Source: Naumovozyma dairenensis CBS 421
Taxonomy: Eukaryota; Ascomycota; Saccharomycetes; Saccharomycetales; Saccharomycetaceae
Length of the DNA stretch: 64,000 nt
Assembly: GCF_000227115.2 (NCBI RefSeq)
Contig: NC_016481.1
Location: forward strand, 62,001-126,000
Direction: 5' to 3'
In this document: piece by piece, positions 19,586-29,633 of the stretch
Layout: every line of letters begins with the position of its first letter
How positions within the stretch are numbered: position 1 is the stretch's first letter
Position numbers and translations under genes: made by a program
Notes under the pieces: model-generated
Told to the model about the DNA's origin: nothing
The model's database searches: none
The model's input: the letters and a program-made list of their open reading frames with translations, nothing else

Positions 19586-21808
19586 TTATTCGCTAACCTT
19601 TTGTTTAGCTACTGCTGTTCCATTATTGACAACTTCCTGTAACCATGATAATTCGATTCTACTTACATTTCTTGCATATCCTTTCGTTGTGAAAACATAT
19701 TCTGTGTACATAATCCCAGGGCAAGATTTGTTGGAAAATAACATCGAGGATGGATGGACACTGATCGTTTCCCCCGTTGACACCGTTCTGTAGGATCTAT
19801 CTGGCATCCCAATAGCACAATTCTTGGTGAATCCAGTTAGAAAACATTTCAGTATTTTAGAAATTTCATCTTTATTTTCTCCAATTTTCGGTATTCCTTC
19901 TTCTGCAATAAATAGATCTTGATCGTTTTTTCCAAATAGACGTTTACAATACATCCTTAATTGTTCTCTTACTTTTATCACGTTTTTAAATCCACGATAA
20001 GAAATGCATAATTCTTTACACCAATCACGTCTTTCATCTGCGGAAGAGGAACTCTTATCTAACTCGTAAAAATAAACATTGAATAATTCTTTCAACATTA
20101 TTAAATCACCATATCTTTTACCTCCGTTACAAATGGTTAAACGACGTTCATTAACTTCATCTCTCTCTTCTGGTTGAGGATTTAATAATAAATTCTCGAC
20201 GCTCAAACAGGAAACAATATCGATAACTTCTGAAAGACAACCTGATTCGCTTGCTTTAATTAAAACACTACTTAGATGAGGTTGAATCGGTAATAATGCC
20301 ATATTTTTACCACGTTCTGTAATCTTCCCAGAATCATCTAATGCAGCTAAAGTATATAATTCTTGTAATCCCATAATTAATGAATCTCTACCTGGATTTT
20401 CAAACCATGTCCAATTAACAATATCTTTAATTCCATATCTCTTCAACATTAATACGGGAGAAGTGACATCACTTCTTGCAATTTCCGGTTCTGTTTCAAA
20501 AGGCAATTTTTTATAGTCTGATTCACAATATAATCTATAGCATTTACCTTCACTTTCTCTACCAGCACGACCACTTCTTTGCATGGCACTTGCTTGAGAA
20601 ATAGGGACTGTTAAAAGTGTTGCCAACCCCAATTGATGTCTCCAAACTTTAACTTTCCGTAGACCAGAATCTACAACAAATTTGACACCAGATATGGTAA
20701 CAGAAGTTTCTGCGATATTGGTACTGAATACAACTTTTCTTTTAAAACCTTTCACAGGACTGAAAACCAAAGATTGTTGCGCAGGTGACAAAGCTGCATA
20801 CAATGGATGCCCTATCATCAAAGGGACTTTAGTTTCTTTCGCTATCACTTCACTGACTTTATTTAAGATAGTCACTGCTTTATCGATTTCCTCTTGACCT
20901 GGTAAGAAACATAATATATCACCCATTTGTTCGCTTTGATTGATTTGCACACAACATCTAATAATACTATCGACGATATCATCTGAAGGAGCTTTCAAAT
21001 AATATTGAGTCACACGAAACTTTCTTCCTTCCACGAACAATATAGGAGCATTATTAAAGAATTGACTAAATTTTTCCGCTTGTATAGTAGCAGACATGAC
21101 GATAATTTTCAAATCAGGTCTTGGTCCTTGAATTAACGATTTCAAGAACCCTAAGATTAAATCAGTCAATACGGTTCTTTCATGAGCTTCATCAATAATA
21201 ACGACGCTATACTCCTTCAAATTCCTATCCATCATCAATTCTCTTAATAACATACCATCAGTCAAATATTTCAATCTTGTCTTAGAATTCGTACAATTAT
21301 CAAATCTAACAGAGTACCCGACAGTGGAACCAAGGTTACAACCGAATTCCTGAGCCACACGAGTAGCTAAATTAATTGCCGCAACACGACGAGGTTGCGT
21401 CACCGCTATGGACCCATGCTTCTTGTCTTTATAGAGGTCATCTAAGAGGAATTGTGGGATTTGAGTAGATTTACCTGACCCTGTTTCACCAATGAGGACG
21501 GTGACTGGGTTCGATCTTAAATGGTTCATTATTTCATCTTTGTTTTGATACACAGGTAATGTCTTTCTTGTTTTGAGGAGTGATTGAACTTTTAGTTTTA
21601 GTTGTTGTTTATTGTTTTGAATATGGTTTGTGGGACCGTCATACTCATCATCTTCTGCATTGTTGGTCTCAGTTTCTTCGAATCTTATGATTTTACGAGC
21701 AGTAGGATGCACAGTGGATCTTTTGAAAGGATGTGGTTTCTTAACTACGGATTTTGACTGTTTCTTCGTAGTCGTAACAATTTTATGTTTTGAACTCATC
21801 GAAACCAT
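19586..21808 (-). CDS. DHR2: DEAH-box RNA helicase Dhr2
   Basis: Predicted 740 aa; S. cerevisiae Dhr2 (YKL078W) is 735 aa. Dhr2 is a nucleolar DEAH/RHA helicase needed for 18S rRNA maturation. Motifs: Walker A GETGSGKST (107-115), TQPRRVAA (137-144), DEAH (206-209), SATI in IVMSATIQ, then helicase C-terminal motifs TNIAETSVTI and QRSGRAGRE. The HA2/OB-fold region follows. Start: the ATG at 21808 is used, with an alternative three codons in (21799). The promoter carries PAC and RRPE motifs. Complete, no lesions seen. Confidence 0.96.
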   Translation of the reverse strand: MVSMSSKHKIVTTTKKQSKSVVKKPHPFKRSTVHPTARKIIRFEETETNNAEDDEYDGPTNHIQNNKQQLKLKVQSLLKTRKTLPVYQNKDEIMNHLRSNPVTVLIGETGSGKSTQIPQFLLDDLYKDKKHGSIAVTQPRRVAAINLATRVAQEFGCNLGSTVGYSVRFDNCTNSKTRLKYLTDGMLLRELMMDRNLKEYSVVIIDEAHERTVLTDLILGFLKSLIQGPRPDLKIIVMSATIQAEKFSQFFNNAPILFVEGRKFRVTQYYLKAPSDDIVDSIIRCCVQINQSEQMGDILCFLPGQEEIDKAVTILNKVSEVIAKETKVPLMIGHPLYAALSPAQQSLVFSPVKGFKRKVVFSTNIAETSVTISGVKFVVDSGLRKVKVWRHQLGLATLLTVPISQASAMQRSGRAGRESEGKCYRLYCESDYKKLPFETEPEIARSDVTSPVLMLKRYGIKDIVNWTWFENPGRDSLIMGLQELYTLAALDDSGKITERGKNMALLPIQPHLSSVLIKASESGCLSEVIDIVSCLSVENLLLNPQPEERDEVNERRLTICNGGKRYGDLIMLKELFNVYFYELDKSSSSADERRDWCKELCISYRGFKNVIKVREQLRMYCKRLFGKNDQDLFIAEEGIPKIGENKDEISKILKCFLTGFTKNCAIGMPDRSYRTVSTGETISVHPSSMLFSNKSCPGIMYTEYVFTTKGYARNVSRIELSWLQEVVNNGTAVAKQKVSE

Positions 21809-21944
21809 ATTGCAGTAATCGTAGTTTCTGCCACAGATAATAAGTGATAAAACGAATGAATGCTTGGTACATCTTTCTTTGTGCTCTAACTATGTATAAA
21901 CTTACAACTTCGAACCTTTTATGTACGTATTTTATTTTCTTTTC

Positions 21945-21973
21945 ATCTCATCGCAAAATCTTTAAATTTTTCA
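21945..21973 (-). promoter_or_regulatory. PAC and RRPE motifs upstream of DHR2
   Basis: The minus strand has GCGATGAGAT (21945-21954, exact PAC) and TGAAAAATTT (21964-21973, RRPE), 137-165 bp upstream of the ATG. Same pair and spacing class as at ERB1. Confidence 0.75.
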
Positions 21974-22203
21974 CTTTTGCCGCTGAAAGGCCTCACAACA
22001 GGGTAATGTTAAAAGTATAGACATCACGGAACAGACGAAAGAGACACCAAGCGACTGGTTGGCCTTGTTGTAAATAGATCATGGTGTATGAGCGTGTTGT
22101 TTATATCCATAAAAACGTGTATATACGTAGTCTATATAATGATATATATCTTGTCATATTTTGTAACATCTTGTGGGAAGAATATAGCCAATAACAACTT
22201 GAA

Positions 22204-22573
22204 CTAGGACGATTTCCCTGGGACAATTGTACTATCTGACACAACTCTAATAGAATGTAAATTAAACCCTCGTTTCAATGTACGAGATGAATGTGAATCA
22301 GGTGATGATAAAACAGTGTTGGAACTTGAAGCGACTTTCTTCGCTGGCCATATTGTTGATAATGACGATGCTCCAGTAGAGTTATTAATGTTATAGTTAT
22401 TTGGTGTTGTTGGCTCAGATTGTTCATTATATGCGCTTCTTCCTGTGCTTAAAGATGAAGAGCTTATTGAACCATTCCTCGACGAGTCTCCTACTCCTAT
22501 GTTAGGTTGTATGATTGTAGATTCTGGTCGCGTCGAGGATTGTATTTTGTTTTTCAAATGCTCTATAATCTTT
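22204..22573 (-). other. Out-of-frame continuation of SMY1 C-terminus
   Basis: A frame shifted by +1 from SMY1 is open from about 22573 to a stop at 22204-22206. It overlaps the last 70 bp of the SMY1 frame and gives about 120 residues rich in Ser, Asn and Pro, ending near RTLKRGFNLHSIRVVSDS. It has no good start codon of its own (the first candidate is TTG). Joined to SMY1 it would give about 695 residues, against 656 in S. cerevisiae, so it is probably the real tail of the protein, separated by a single-base shift. Confidence 0.6.
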
Positions 22574-24298
22574 TATTGCCCTTTCTAAAATTACTATCCT
22601 TTCTGCTTTGGAATTTTTTAAATTTTCTGCTGATGCCAGTTCTCTTTTCAGTCTTTCTTCAGAGATGAGAAGCTCTTTACATTCCTTTTCTTGGTTTTGT
22701 AATTGTTCTAAAAGTTTAAGATTCATAGTTTCTAATGCATGTTGTTTTGAAGCGCTGTATTTTAAATCTTGCTTTAATTTAGAGTTAGTATTCTTTTCAG
22801 CCTCTATTTCTACTTGTAACTTTGCAACGTCTTCACATTTGTCCATTAATTTCTTCAATAGTTCATCATGTTCATTAGTTTCTGTTTTGGATTTTGGATT
22901 TTCAGATGTTGAGATATGTTCGAGTACTTGTTCTAATGATTCAATTTTCAATTTCAATTTCATAATTGTTTCCTTATCAGAACATGAAGACTCATCATTA
23001 TAATTTTCCTCATGATGATCGGTCGCTACTGGTTCAAGCAATTTATTTTTCAAAGCAAGTTCAGATTGCAAATAATTAATCTTTGTTTGGCAATTCTCTT
23101 CTCTTAATTTGGAACTCTTTATAAATAATAACATTTGCTTCTGTAGATTAAGACCAAAGACATTCATTATTAATGGATTTTTAATAGATTTCAATCCCAT
23201 GGCAAATTTTAACATTTCTATTAGTTCTTCATGTTGTATTATGGATGGAGATGGGAATGGTATTATGAATGTTGTCTTACTGTTACCACCAATGTAATCT
23301 TGTAGTATTTTATTTAATGCAGAATCTTTATAAAGAGATGAAGTATATGGTAAAGATTTTGGATCAGATAATGTAGTAATTAAATTTTGAAAGGATGACA
23401 TTAGTGTGTTGAGTTTTTTCATTTCATCGTTAGTTAATTGTATATCTTTTTTCGTAAATTTATCTATTCCGTATAAATCAATGAAACTTAATGTGGATAA
23501 TTTATAAAGTTGATCCTTCGGATTAACTTGTTCCAAATGAATTTTGGATATTATTATAGAATTTGATCTTTTCTCTTTGGCAGTCCCCGCATTTATTATA
23601 GCACTAGATCTTTGACAACCAATTTTAAACCATTTTTGTAAATCGTCAAGGGAAGCTATTTGAATATGAGACAGATTTTTGACATGTTTATCACCTTTAA
23701 TTCCATTCTCTATTATATCATGTTGATGAACTTTCAAACTTTTCAGTATAGGATTATCCTTTGTGTACTCGTTTGATAGAAGATCGTAGATTTTTTCAGA
23801 AGAGAAAATTTCCATCATTGATAGGCTAAAGTTAAACGTCAATATATTGTTTCCTTCCCTAGTATTATTATTGTTATTATCAGCAGTAAGACTTTGGACC
23901 TTTTTGAATAGTTGCTCGAATAATAGACGAATCAAACCATCTTTTTCATTAAACAGCGTGTCAGATTTCCCTGAATTTGATTTCCCATAAGTTATAAAAG
24001 ATTGATTATACCCATCAAATAGATCCTTTATTGTGCTTACAGTCAGCATTTCATTTTGTTCTGAGTTTGTAGGGAATATGTTATCAAACTTGAAATCTTG
24101 TGAATCTAATTTTAACGTGTTCTTATCATTTGAATCACAAATGAATGCATCTTGCTGGTTTGCCTTTAAACTTGATAGATTCAAAACTACTCGTATCGGC
24201 TCAGTCTCTTTGTATTGTTGGAAAGGAGAATCGTTTGGTGTATTCAAAGTAATAGTGGTTGGCTTTGTTGCCTTGGGAGCGGTCAAGTTCCAATACAT
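22502..24298 (-). CDS. SMY1: Kinesin-like protein Smy1 (apparently frameshifted at 3' end)
   Basis: Predicted 598 aa in the uninterrupted frame. Smy1 is a divergent kinesin-related protein that binds the type V myosin Myo2 and dampens formin activity in polarised secretion. The start is the ATG at 24298 (MYWNLTAPKATK). Kinesin-like features: ITYGKSNSGKSDTLF in the P-loop position, FSLSMMEIFSSEKIYDLL, and LSTLSFIDLYGID where kinesins have the LAGSE stretch, which is degenerate here as expected for Smy1. A coiled coil covers about 395-560. The frame ends at 22502, but coding-like sequence continues in the next frame to 22204. Synteny with YKL079W holds. Confidence 0.9.
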   Translation of the reverse strand: MYWNLTAPKATKPTTITLNTPNDSPFQQYKETEPIRVVLNLSSLKANQQDAFICDSNDKNTLKLDSQDFKFDNIFPTNSEQNEMLTVSTIKDLFDGYNQSFITYGKSNSGKSDTLFNEKDGLIRLLFEQLFKKVQSLTADNNNNNTREGNNILTFNFSLSMMEIFSSEKIYDLLSNEYTKDNPILKSLKVHQHDIIENGIKGDKHVKNLSHIQIASLDDLQKWFKIGCQRSSAIINAGTAKEKRSNSIIISKIHLEQVNPKDQLYKLSTLSFIDLYGIDKFTKKDIQLTNDEMKKLNTLMSSFQNLITTLSDPKSLPYTSSLYKDSALNKILQDYIGGNSKTTFIIPFPSPSIIQHEELIEMLKFAMGLKSIKNPLIMNVFGLNLQKQMLLFIKSSKLREENCQTKINYLQSELALKNKLLEPVATDHHEENYNDESSCSDKETIMKLKLKIESLEQVLEHISTSENPKSKTETNEHDELLKKLMDKCEDVAKLQVEIEAEKNTNSKLKQDLKYSASKQHALETMNLKLLEQLQNQEKECKELLISEERLKRELASAENLKNSKAERIVILERAIKDYRAFEKQNTILDATRIYNHTT

Positions 24299-24832
24299 CT
24301 TTATGTGATCCCTGAGGCTGGAAAGTAGACTATGGTATCCGAATATGAGCAAATAAATATGAAAGTTGTTTTCGATAACAGTTAACTGAGCAGCTTACTC
24401 TTACACAAACTCCTAGTTATATCTTCTTTGTCGGTACCCTGTCTTTTGTACCCTTCAAAGTTTAAATTTACTTACCGCCTGTTGAACGTGTACGTACCTT
24501 TAAAATATATATATATATATCTATATATAATATGAACATAGTAAAAATTTCAACTTTTTGCTCCTGCCGCCATGGTAGTTTTTAACCCATTAGAACAAAG
24601 AAAACTACTTAAATAAACGGTAGACACGACTGCAAGGAGAATGAGAGATGATCTTTTAAGGGTCATTGAATAAGTATTGAAATTCAAATCATGTTTGATT
24701 ATTCAACTATAAAGTAGGTAAATATATATATATGTCTATTTTTTTTTTTTCGCTATTTTGTTTTGTTATTGATTATGAAAAATGTATATATATAGATAAT
24801 ATGATAACTCCTGCGTTACGTACATTAGGGGA
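24299..24832. other. Intergenic between VMA5 3' end and SMY1 promoter
   Basis: This 534-bp AT-rich stretch has an alternating (TA)n tract near 24507-24530 and a long T run near 24740. No gene seen. Confidence 0.5.
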
Positions 24833-26011
24833 CTAAAGAGTAATAGTGTATAGCACAAATGGTTCATAATCAGTATCAATCAATGTTGAATATTGATTCA
24901 ACGAAGTATCCTTGCTATTAATTTTACCCTTCTTGTCCTTCACAAAGGCATTCCCACCGAGGAAGCCAAAGGCTTCAATCAATTCCTTCTTACATTTCTC
25001 CAAATTCTTTGGAGGTACAGCCACAATCTTAGTGTTGAAATGTGGTGGTAATCCATAACGTAACACGGATTCTACATATACTCGCAATGTCTTAATATGG
25101 AACCAATTAATAAACACATCGACATATGCAGTCTTTGCTAATCTAACTAATTGAACACGTAATGATTGTTCTAAACTAGCAGCAGAATCATGTTCCTTTT
25201 TCAATTGATCAATCAATTCTTCAGAATAATTGAATTCTCTTGGAATGAATTTTTTTTCTCTAGCAACATTAACAAACTCTTGGGCGTTCTTCTTGAAAAG
25301 ATGTACATTATAAAGAATATATTCTGAATCAGTGGCGATAATCCCAGCTGAACCTGGAACAACATTATCAGTCATTCTTTCATAAGATTTTTCAAAATCT
25401 GATTTCAAATTTTTAGGGACAGCGATGAGAACTGTAGTTAAATGATCTGAGTTCAAAACGAAATCCTCTGGTTTAACAATATCATGTAAGGATCTGACTG
25501 ACAGATCACCAGTTTTCTTTCTTTCCGCTGCAGCTAAATTAGTCTTTGCGTTGTTATAATTAGTGAAAGTGGCTCTTACATCAGTGTCCAATTGAGCAGA
25601 TTCATTTGAAATTAAATCAATCAATTCTTTAATGGATTTATCTAGTTTAAATTTTCTTACTTGCCATTGGAAATTCTCCAAATATTGTGGTACGGGGACA
25701 TTATTTATTGGTAAAGTCCTGTACGCGTTGGAACTAGATTCGTTTAACCCATTGAGAATTTCAATAATCTTAGATAATGAGGTTTCAATTTGAGTATCTA
25801 TTTTTTTCAACTCTTCAGAATCAACGATGAGACTATCTAGAGATCCCACTTTGAATTCTGGGACATTGAAATTGGACACCAGAGCTTTACCGTTGAGTAA
25901 ATTTTGTTGCAACCAACTATCAGTGTCTAAATCTGGAGTAGTGACAGGTTTAACATTTAAAGGAAGGGATAGTAGGATAAACTCGCTTGTGGAGTATAAA
26001 GTGGATGCCAT
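24833..26011 (-). CDS. VMA5: V-type ATPase subunit C (Vma5)
   Basis: Predicted 392 aa, the same length as S. cerevisiae Vma5 (YKL080W). Subunit C belongs to the V1 sector of the vacuolar proton pump, links stator stalks to V1 and leaves V1 on reversible disassembly. The sequence is collinear with the family from MASTLYSTSEFILLSLPL to the C-terminus YEPFVLYTITL. It has the N- and C-terminal foot regions (for example ALVSNFNVPEFKVGSLDSL near 38-57 and RVYVESVLRYGLPPHF near 308) and a helical head between. It lies divergently next to the NUP100-type gene, an arrangement not found in S. cerevisiae. Confidence 0.97.
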   Translation of the reverse strand: MASTLYSTSEFILLSLPLNVKPVTTPDLDTDSWLQQNLLNGKALVSNFNVPEFKVGSLDSLIVDSEELKKIDTQIETSLSKIIEILNGLNESSSNAYRTLPINNVPVPQYLENFQWQVRKFKLDKSIKELIDLISNESAQLDTDVRATFTNYNNAKTNLAAAERKKTGDLSVRSLHDIVKPEDFVLNSDHLTTVLIAVPKNLKSDFEKSYERMTDNVVPGSAGIIATDSEYILYNVHLFKKNAQEFVNVAREKKFIPREFNYSEELIDQLKKEHDSAASLEQSLRVQLVRLAKTAYVDVFINWFHIKTLRVYVESVLRYGLPPHFNTKIVAVPPKNLEKCKKELIEAFGFLGGNAFVKDKKGKINSKDTSLNQYSTLIDTDYEPFVLYTITL

Positions 26012-26366
26012 TATTTTTTGATCTAATATTGCAGGCTACCTTAACCACTTATACAATTTCCTAACACCAATCCAGTTGCAATAACCATGTAACGATGTAA
26101 TTGATTTATCTTATTCATTGTTTTGTACAGCCAAAAACGAATAAATTTACAACCTTGAAATTCCATCGCGCAATACGAGGGACGTTTTCCATGTTTTTTG
26201 TCAACTACAATTTTATGCCAACTACAAATAACAATTACAAGATCAAGAGGAACAGTTACGAATAAAGAAGACAGGCTCATCTACGCCCTGCATAGAGCTT
26301 GCATTTAATCTTATATTACATCGCATTTAGAAAAAACTCATCAGTCTCTGAAATTTTCTATCAACT
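26012..26366. promoter_or_regulatory. Divergent VMA5/NUP100 promoter region, rearrangement junction
   Basis: This 355-bp stretch lies between two genes that are not adjacent in S. cerevisiae. It contains no tRNA, no recognisable LTR and no convincing ORF; the 79-codon minus-strand frame at 26041-26280 has no support. Confidence 0.5.
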
Positions 26367-29300
26367 ATGTTCGGTTCAAATCGCTCAATGTTTGGCGGTG
26401 GTACAAATACATCTCAACCATTTGGTTCAACAGCCTCCACTACTACACCTGCATTCGGTGGATTAGGAAACAATTCCAACCCCCAATCTAATGCTCAATC
26501 TGGATTCGGTGGGTTTGGTAACACTAGTAACTCAAATACCGGGATGTTCGGTAACACCAATGCCAATACGCAAACAAACAGCGCTGGTGGTGGATTATTT
26601 GGTCAACCTGTAGCAAATACAGCTAACTCTCCCTTTGGTTCCTTATCAAACAATACCAATACTACTAATACTAATGCATTCGGTAGTGGCGCTGGTACAG
26701 CATCTAATAATGCATTTGGTGCCAATACTTCCACAGCATCTCCCTTCGGAATGAATAAACCAACAGTAGGTGGAGGTTTGTTTGGTCAATCAAATAATAC
26801 TCAAAACTCAATGTTCGGTCAACAACAACAACAACAACAACCGGGGCAGACAAATGCTTTCGGGCAACCTAAACCTATGACTAATGCGTTCGGATCTGCT
26901 TCAAATTCAGCAGGAAGTGCTACTGGTTCCACTGGTTTGTTCGGTGGAGCTTTAAATACAAATGCTGGAGGAGGAGGAGGAGGTTTGTTTGGTCAAAATA
27001 ATAATGCTAACCGTGTGGGTACCGGTGCAGGTATGTTTGGTCAAAATCAACAAACAGCGGGAGGACTCTTTGGTCAAAATCAACGAAATAATCAACAGCA
27101 ACAGCAAGGAGCAACAGGAGGAGGATTGTTTGGTCAATCAAATGCAACTAATACAGGTATGGGGATGTTTGGAAACCAACAAAACAATCAACAACAGCAA
27201 GGAAGAGGAGGGATGTTCGGTCAAGCAAATACTCAACAACAAAGCGGAGGCATGTTTGGTCAATCCGCAAATAATTCGAACCAACTTGGCGGAGGCTTAT
27301 TTGGAAATCGACAACCACAGCAACAGCAACAAGGTACAGGTTTATTTGGTCAACAACAACAACAACCGCAACAAAATACTGCCTCAGGAGGATTGTTTGG
27401 CAGTAAACCAACAAATACAGGTCTTTTTGGACAAAATAACATGCAACAACAACAACAGCAACCATTTGGTGCAGCTGCAAATCAACAATCAACTGGACTA
27501 TTCGGTTCAAATACCAACACTCAAACATCAGGCGGCGGTTTATTTGGTAATGCAAACCAACAACAACAAGCACCTGGTGTATTCGGACAAGCAAACAATA
27601 CTGGAATGGGTGGTACAACATCTGGTGGTTTATTTGGTGCTAAACCTAATGCAACACCAACGGGTTTATTTGGGCAATCCAATAATACTAATACATTAGG
27701 CGGAATGGGTTCTACAGGTGGTGGTTTGTTTGGTCAACAACAACAACAGCAACCACAAACACAACAGCAAGGAACACTTGGCGGGGGGTTATTTGGTAAT
27801 AAACCTACTTCACAACCATCTACAGGTGGTTTATTTGGTCAAGCAAACACTAATCAACAACCTTCTCAATTTGGTCAAAATACCGTTACAACAGGCGGCG
27901 GTTTATTCGGTCAACAACCACAGACAGGTACAACAGGTGGTGGTGGTCTATTTGGTGCAAATACTAATACAAATACTACTCAATTAGGCGGTGGAATGGG
28001 ACAAGGGGCTACCCCAAATAACACCACAGGTGGCGGCTTATTTGGTGCCACTAATAATGCAAACACAGGTGGTATACTTGGCGGTAATACAGCAAACAAT
28101 GCAACTGGTGGATTATTTGGAAATAATAAACCGACCTTAGGTGGTGCTACGAACACAACTAGTACCGGTGGATTATTTGGCAATAAAGCTGCTTTAGGTA
28201 GTACCACAACAACAGCAGGTCAAAGTGGTAGTCTGTTTGGAGCAGCAAAACCTGTTGCTACTGCTCCTACTGGAAATTTAGGTGGTCTCTTTGGTAGTAA
28301 GCCAGCTACTACTGGTTTGAGCAACACGAATGCACCTCCTTCAACTGCCACAAGTACAACAACTTCAAGTCTAGGAACAGGGTTGTTTGGAGCAAAGCCT
28401 ACGACTGCCCAAGGTTTACAATTGAATGCACCACAAGCACAAACACAAGGTCAAGGCCAAGGGCAACTACAGGAGCAACCCCCAGTTGATAATAATTTAT
28501 TTAAAACTGTTAATCTTCCAAGTTCAATAACTAATTCTACTAATCCAACGACCGGTAAAGTCAACGCGGAAGTGAAAAGAAATGCAACATTATCAACTAT
28601 GTATAGATCATCCCCAAAACCGCTATTCAGTACAAAGAAAATTAGAAATCATTCATTAAACAGATTTGCTGCTGCTCCTTCTCCTGCACCTTCACCTTTA
28701 CTAAAGGAATCGTCATCGCCTCTTCCAGGAACAGTCGATAATGAAACAGCATTCTCAATATTCCAGGAGTTTCTTGGTTACCCAAATAGCAAGGAAAATA
28801 GCAATGATATTGGTGCTAAATCATCGCTTGCATTCCAACCAGATAAAGAATCTCTAAAGCATTTGATTTTAAATTCAAGAAGGACAGCAAAAATGGAAGG
28901 TGTATCATCACAAACTAAAAACGTTAAACTTGCTGAACCTTCTTCTACGTATGATACATCGAAAAGTAATGATTCAAAACAAAACTCTGATAATAACTTA
29001 GCTGTAAATGATCCTCGAGGAATCGATAAGGAGCCAAAGAAAACTCCAATAAGTATATTTGACCCAAAAAGCAGCTCTTCCGTATCTAATGATGGGAAAG
29101 TACCTTTACCATCTCCTTCCACTTCATTATCTCCTGAATCATCATTGGCAGTTCAAACAATAAAAAAGCCAAAGGATGATATTTCATTCCTTGGAAATGG
29201 GTACTATATTTCCCCATCTATTGACAGTTTGAAATCGAAAACTTTAGTTCAATTACGTACAGTGTCAAATTTAAAAGTTGGTCATGAGGTATTTGGTAAA

Positions 29301-29633
29301 GTCGAATTTTTGAAACCGGTTGATTTATCTAATATATTGATTGATTCCATATGTGGTAAACTAGTTCAATTTGAACCAAGAAGTTGTTTCATTAGTAAAC
29401 CAACATCTCAACGAGTTGCTAAGGGTGAAGGGATGAACGTTCCAGCAAGAATAACTATATACAATTGTTTCCCTGTTGATAAATCCACAAGGAAGCCAAT
29501 AAAAGACATAAATCATCCACTTGTTAAGAGACATATCATGAGTATGAAGAAAAATAATGGTACAAAATTTGAAAGCTATGATCCATTAGTTGGGACTTAT
29601 GTTTTCGTCTGTGAAGCTCCAATTGAAGACTAG
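26367..29633 (+). CDS. NUP100: GLFG nucleoporin, Nup100/Nup116 family
   Basis: Predicted 1088 aa (S. cerevisiae Nup100 959 aa, Nup116 1113 aa). It forms part of the pore permeability barrier. Residues 1-700 are Gln/Asn/Gly/Thr-rich with about two dozen GLFG motifs and further FG motifs. A linker follows at about 710-930. The C-terminal domain (about 945-1088, FLGNGYYISPSIDSLKSKT to VGTYVFVCEAPIED) is the Nup98-type fold that anchors to the pore; there is no His-Phe-Ser autocleavage site at the end. I see no GLEBS-like segment among the early FG repeats, so it resembles Nup100 rather than Nup116. It keeps the S. cerevisiae orientation relative to YNK1, YET1 and MNR2. Confidence 0.93.
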   Translation: MFGSNRSMFGGGTNTSQPFGSTASTTTPAFGGLGNNSNPQSNAQSGFGGFGNTSNSNTGMFGNTNANTQTNSAGGGLFGQPVANTANSPFGSLSNNTNTTNTNAFGSGAGTASNNAFGANTSTASPFGMNKPTVGGGLFGQSNNTQNSMFGQQQQQQQPGQTNAFGQPKPMTNAFGSASNSAGSATGSTGLFGGALNTNAGGGGGGLFGQNNNANRVGTGAGMFGQNQQTAGGLFGQNQRNNQQQQQGATGGGLFGQSNATNTGMGMFGNQQNNQQQQGRGGMFGQANTQQQSGGMFGQSANNSNQLGGGLFGNRQPQQQQQGTGLFGQQQQQPQQNTASGGLFGSKPTNTGLFGQNNMQQQQQQPFGAAANQQSTGLFGSNTNTQTSGGGLFGNANQQQQAPGVFGQANNTGMGGTTSGGLFGAKPNATPTGLFGQSNNTNTLGGMGSTGGGLFGQQQQQQPQTQQQGTLGGGLFGNKPTSQPSTGGLFGQANTNQQPSQFGQNTVTTGGGLFGQQPQTGTTGGGGLFGANTNTNTTQLGGGMGQGATPNNTTGGGLFGATNNANTGGILGGNTANNATGGLFGNNKPTLGGATNTTSTGGLFGNKAALGSTTTTAGQSGSLFGAAKPVATAPTGNLGGLFGSKPATTGLSNTNAPPSTATSTTTSSLGTGLFGAKPTTAQGLQLNAPQAQTQGQGQGQLQEQPPVDNNLFKTVNLPSSITNSTNPTTGKVNAEVKRNATLSTMYRSSPKPLFSTKKIRNHSLNRFAAAPSPAPSPLLKESSSPLPGTVDNETAFSIFQEFLGYPNSKENSNDIGAKSSLAFQPDKESLKHLILNSRRTAKMEGVSSQTKNVKLAEPSSTYDTSKSNDSKQNSDNNLAVNDPRGIDKEPKKTPISIFDPKSSSSVSNDGKVPLPSPSTSLSPESSLAVQTIKKPKDDISFLGNGYYISPSIDSLKSKTLVQLRTVSNLKVGHEVFGKVEFLKPVDLSNILIDSICGKLVQFEPRSCFISKPTSQRVAKGEGMNVPARITIYNCFPVDKSTRKPIKDINHPLVKRHIMSMKKNNGTKFESYDPLVGTYVFVCEAPIED

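Noticed and set aside
26962..27987. Several ORFs of 60-245 codons overlapping the nucleoporin gene in other frames
   Set aside because: Shadows of the GLFG/Gln repeat; they share the repeat period and have no independent features.
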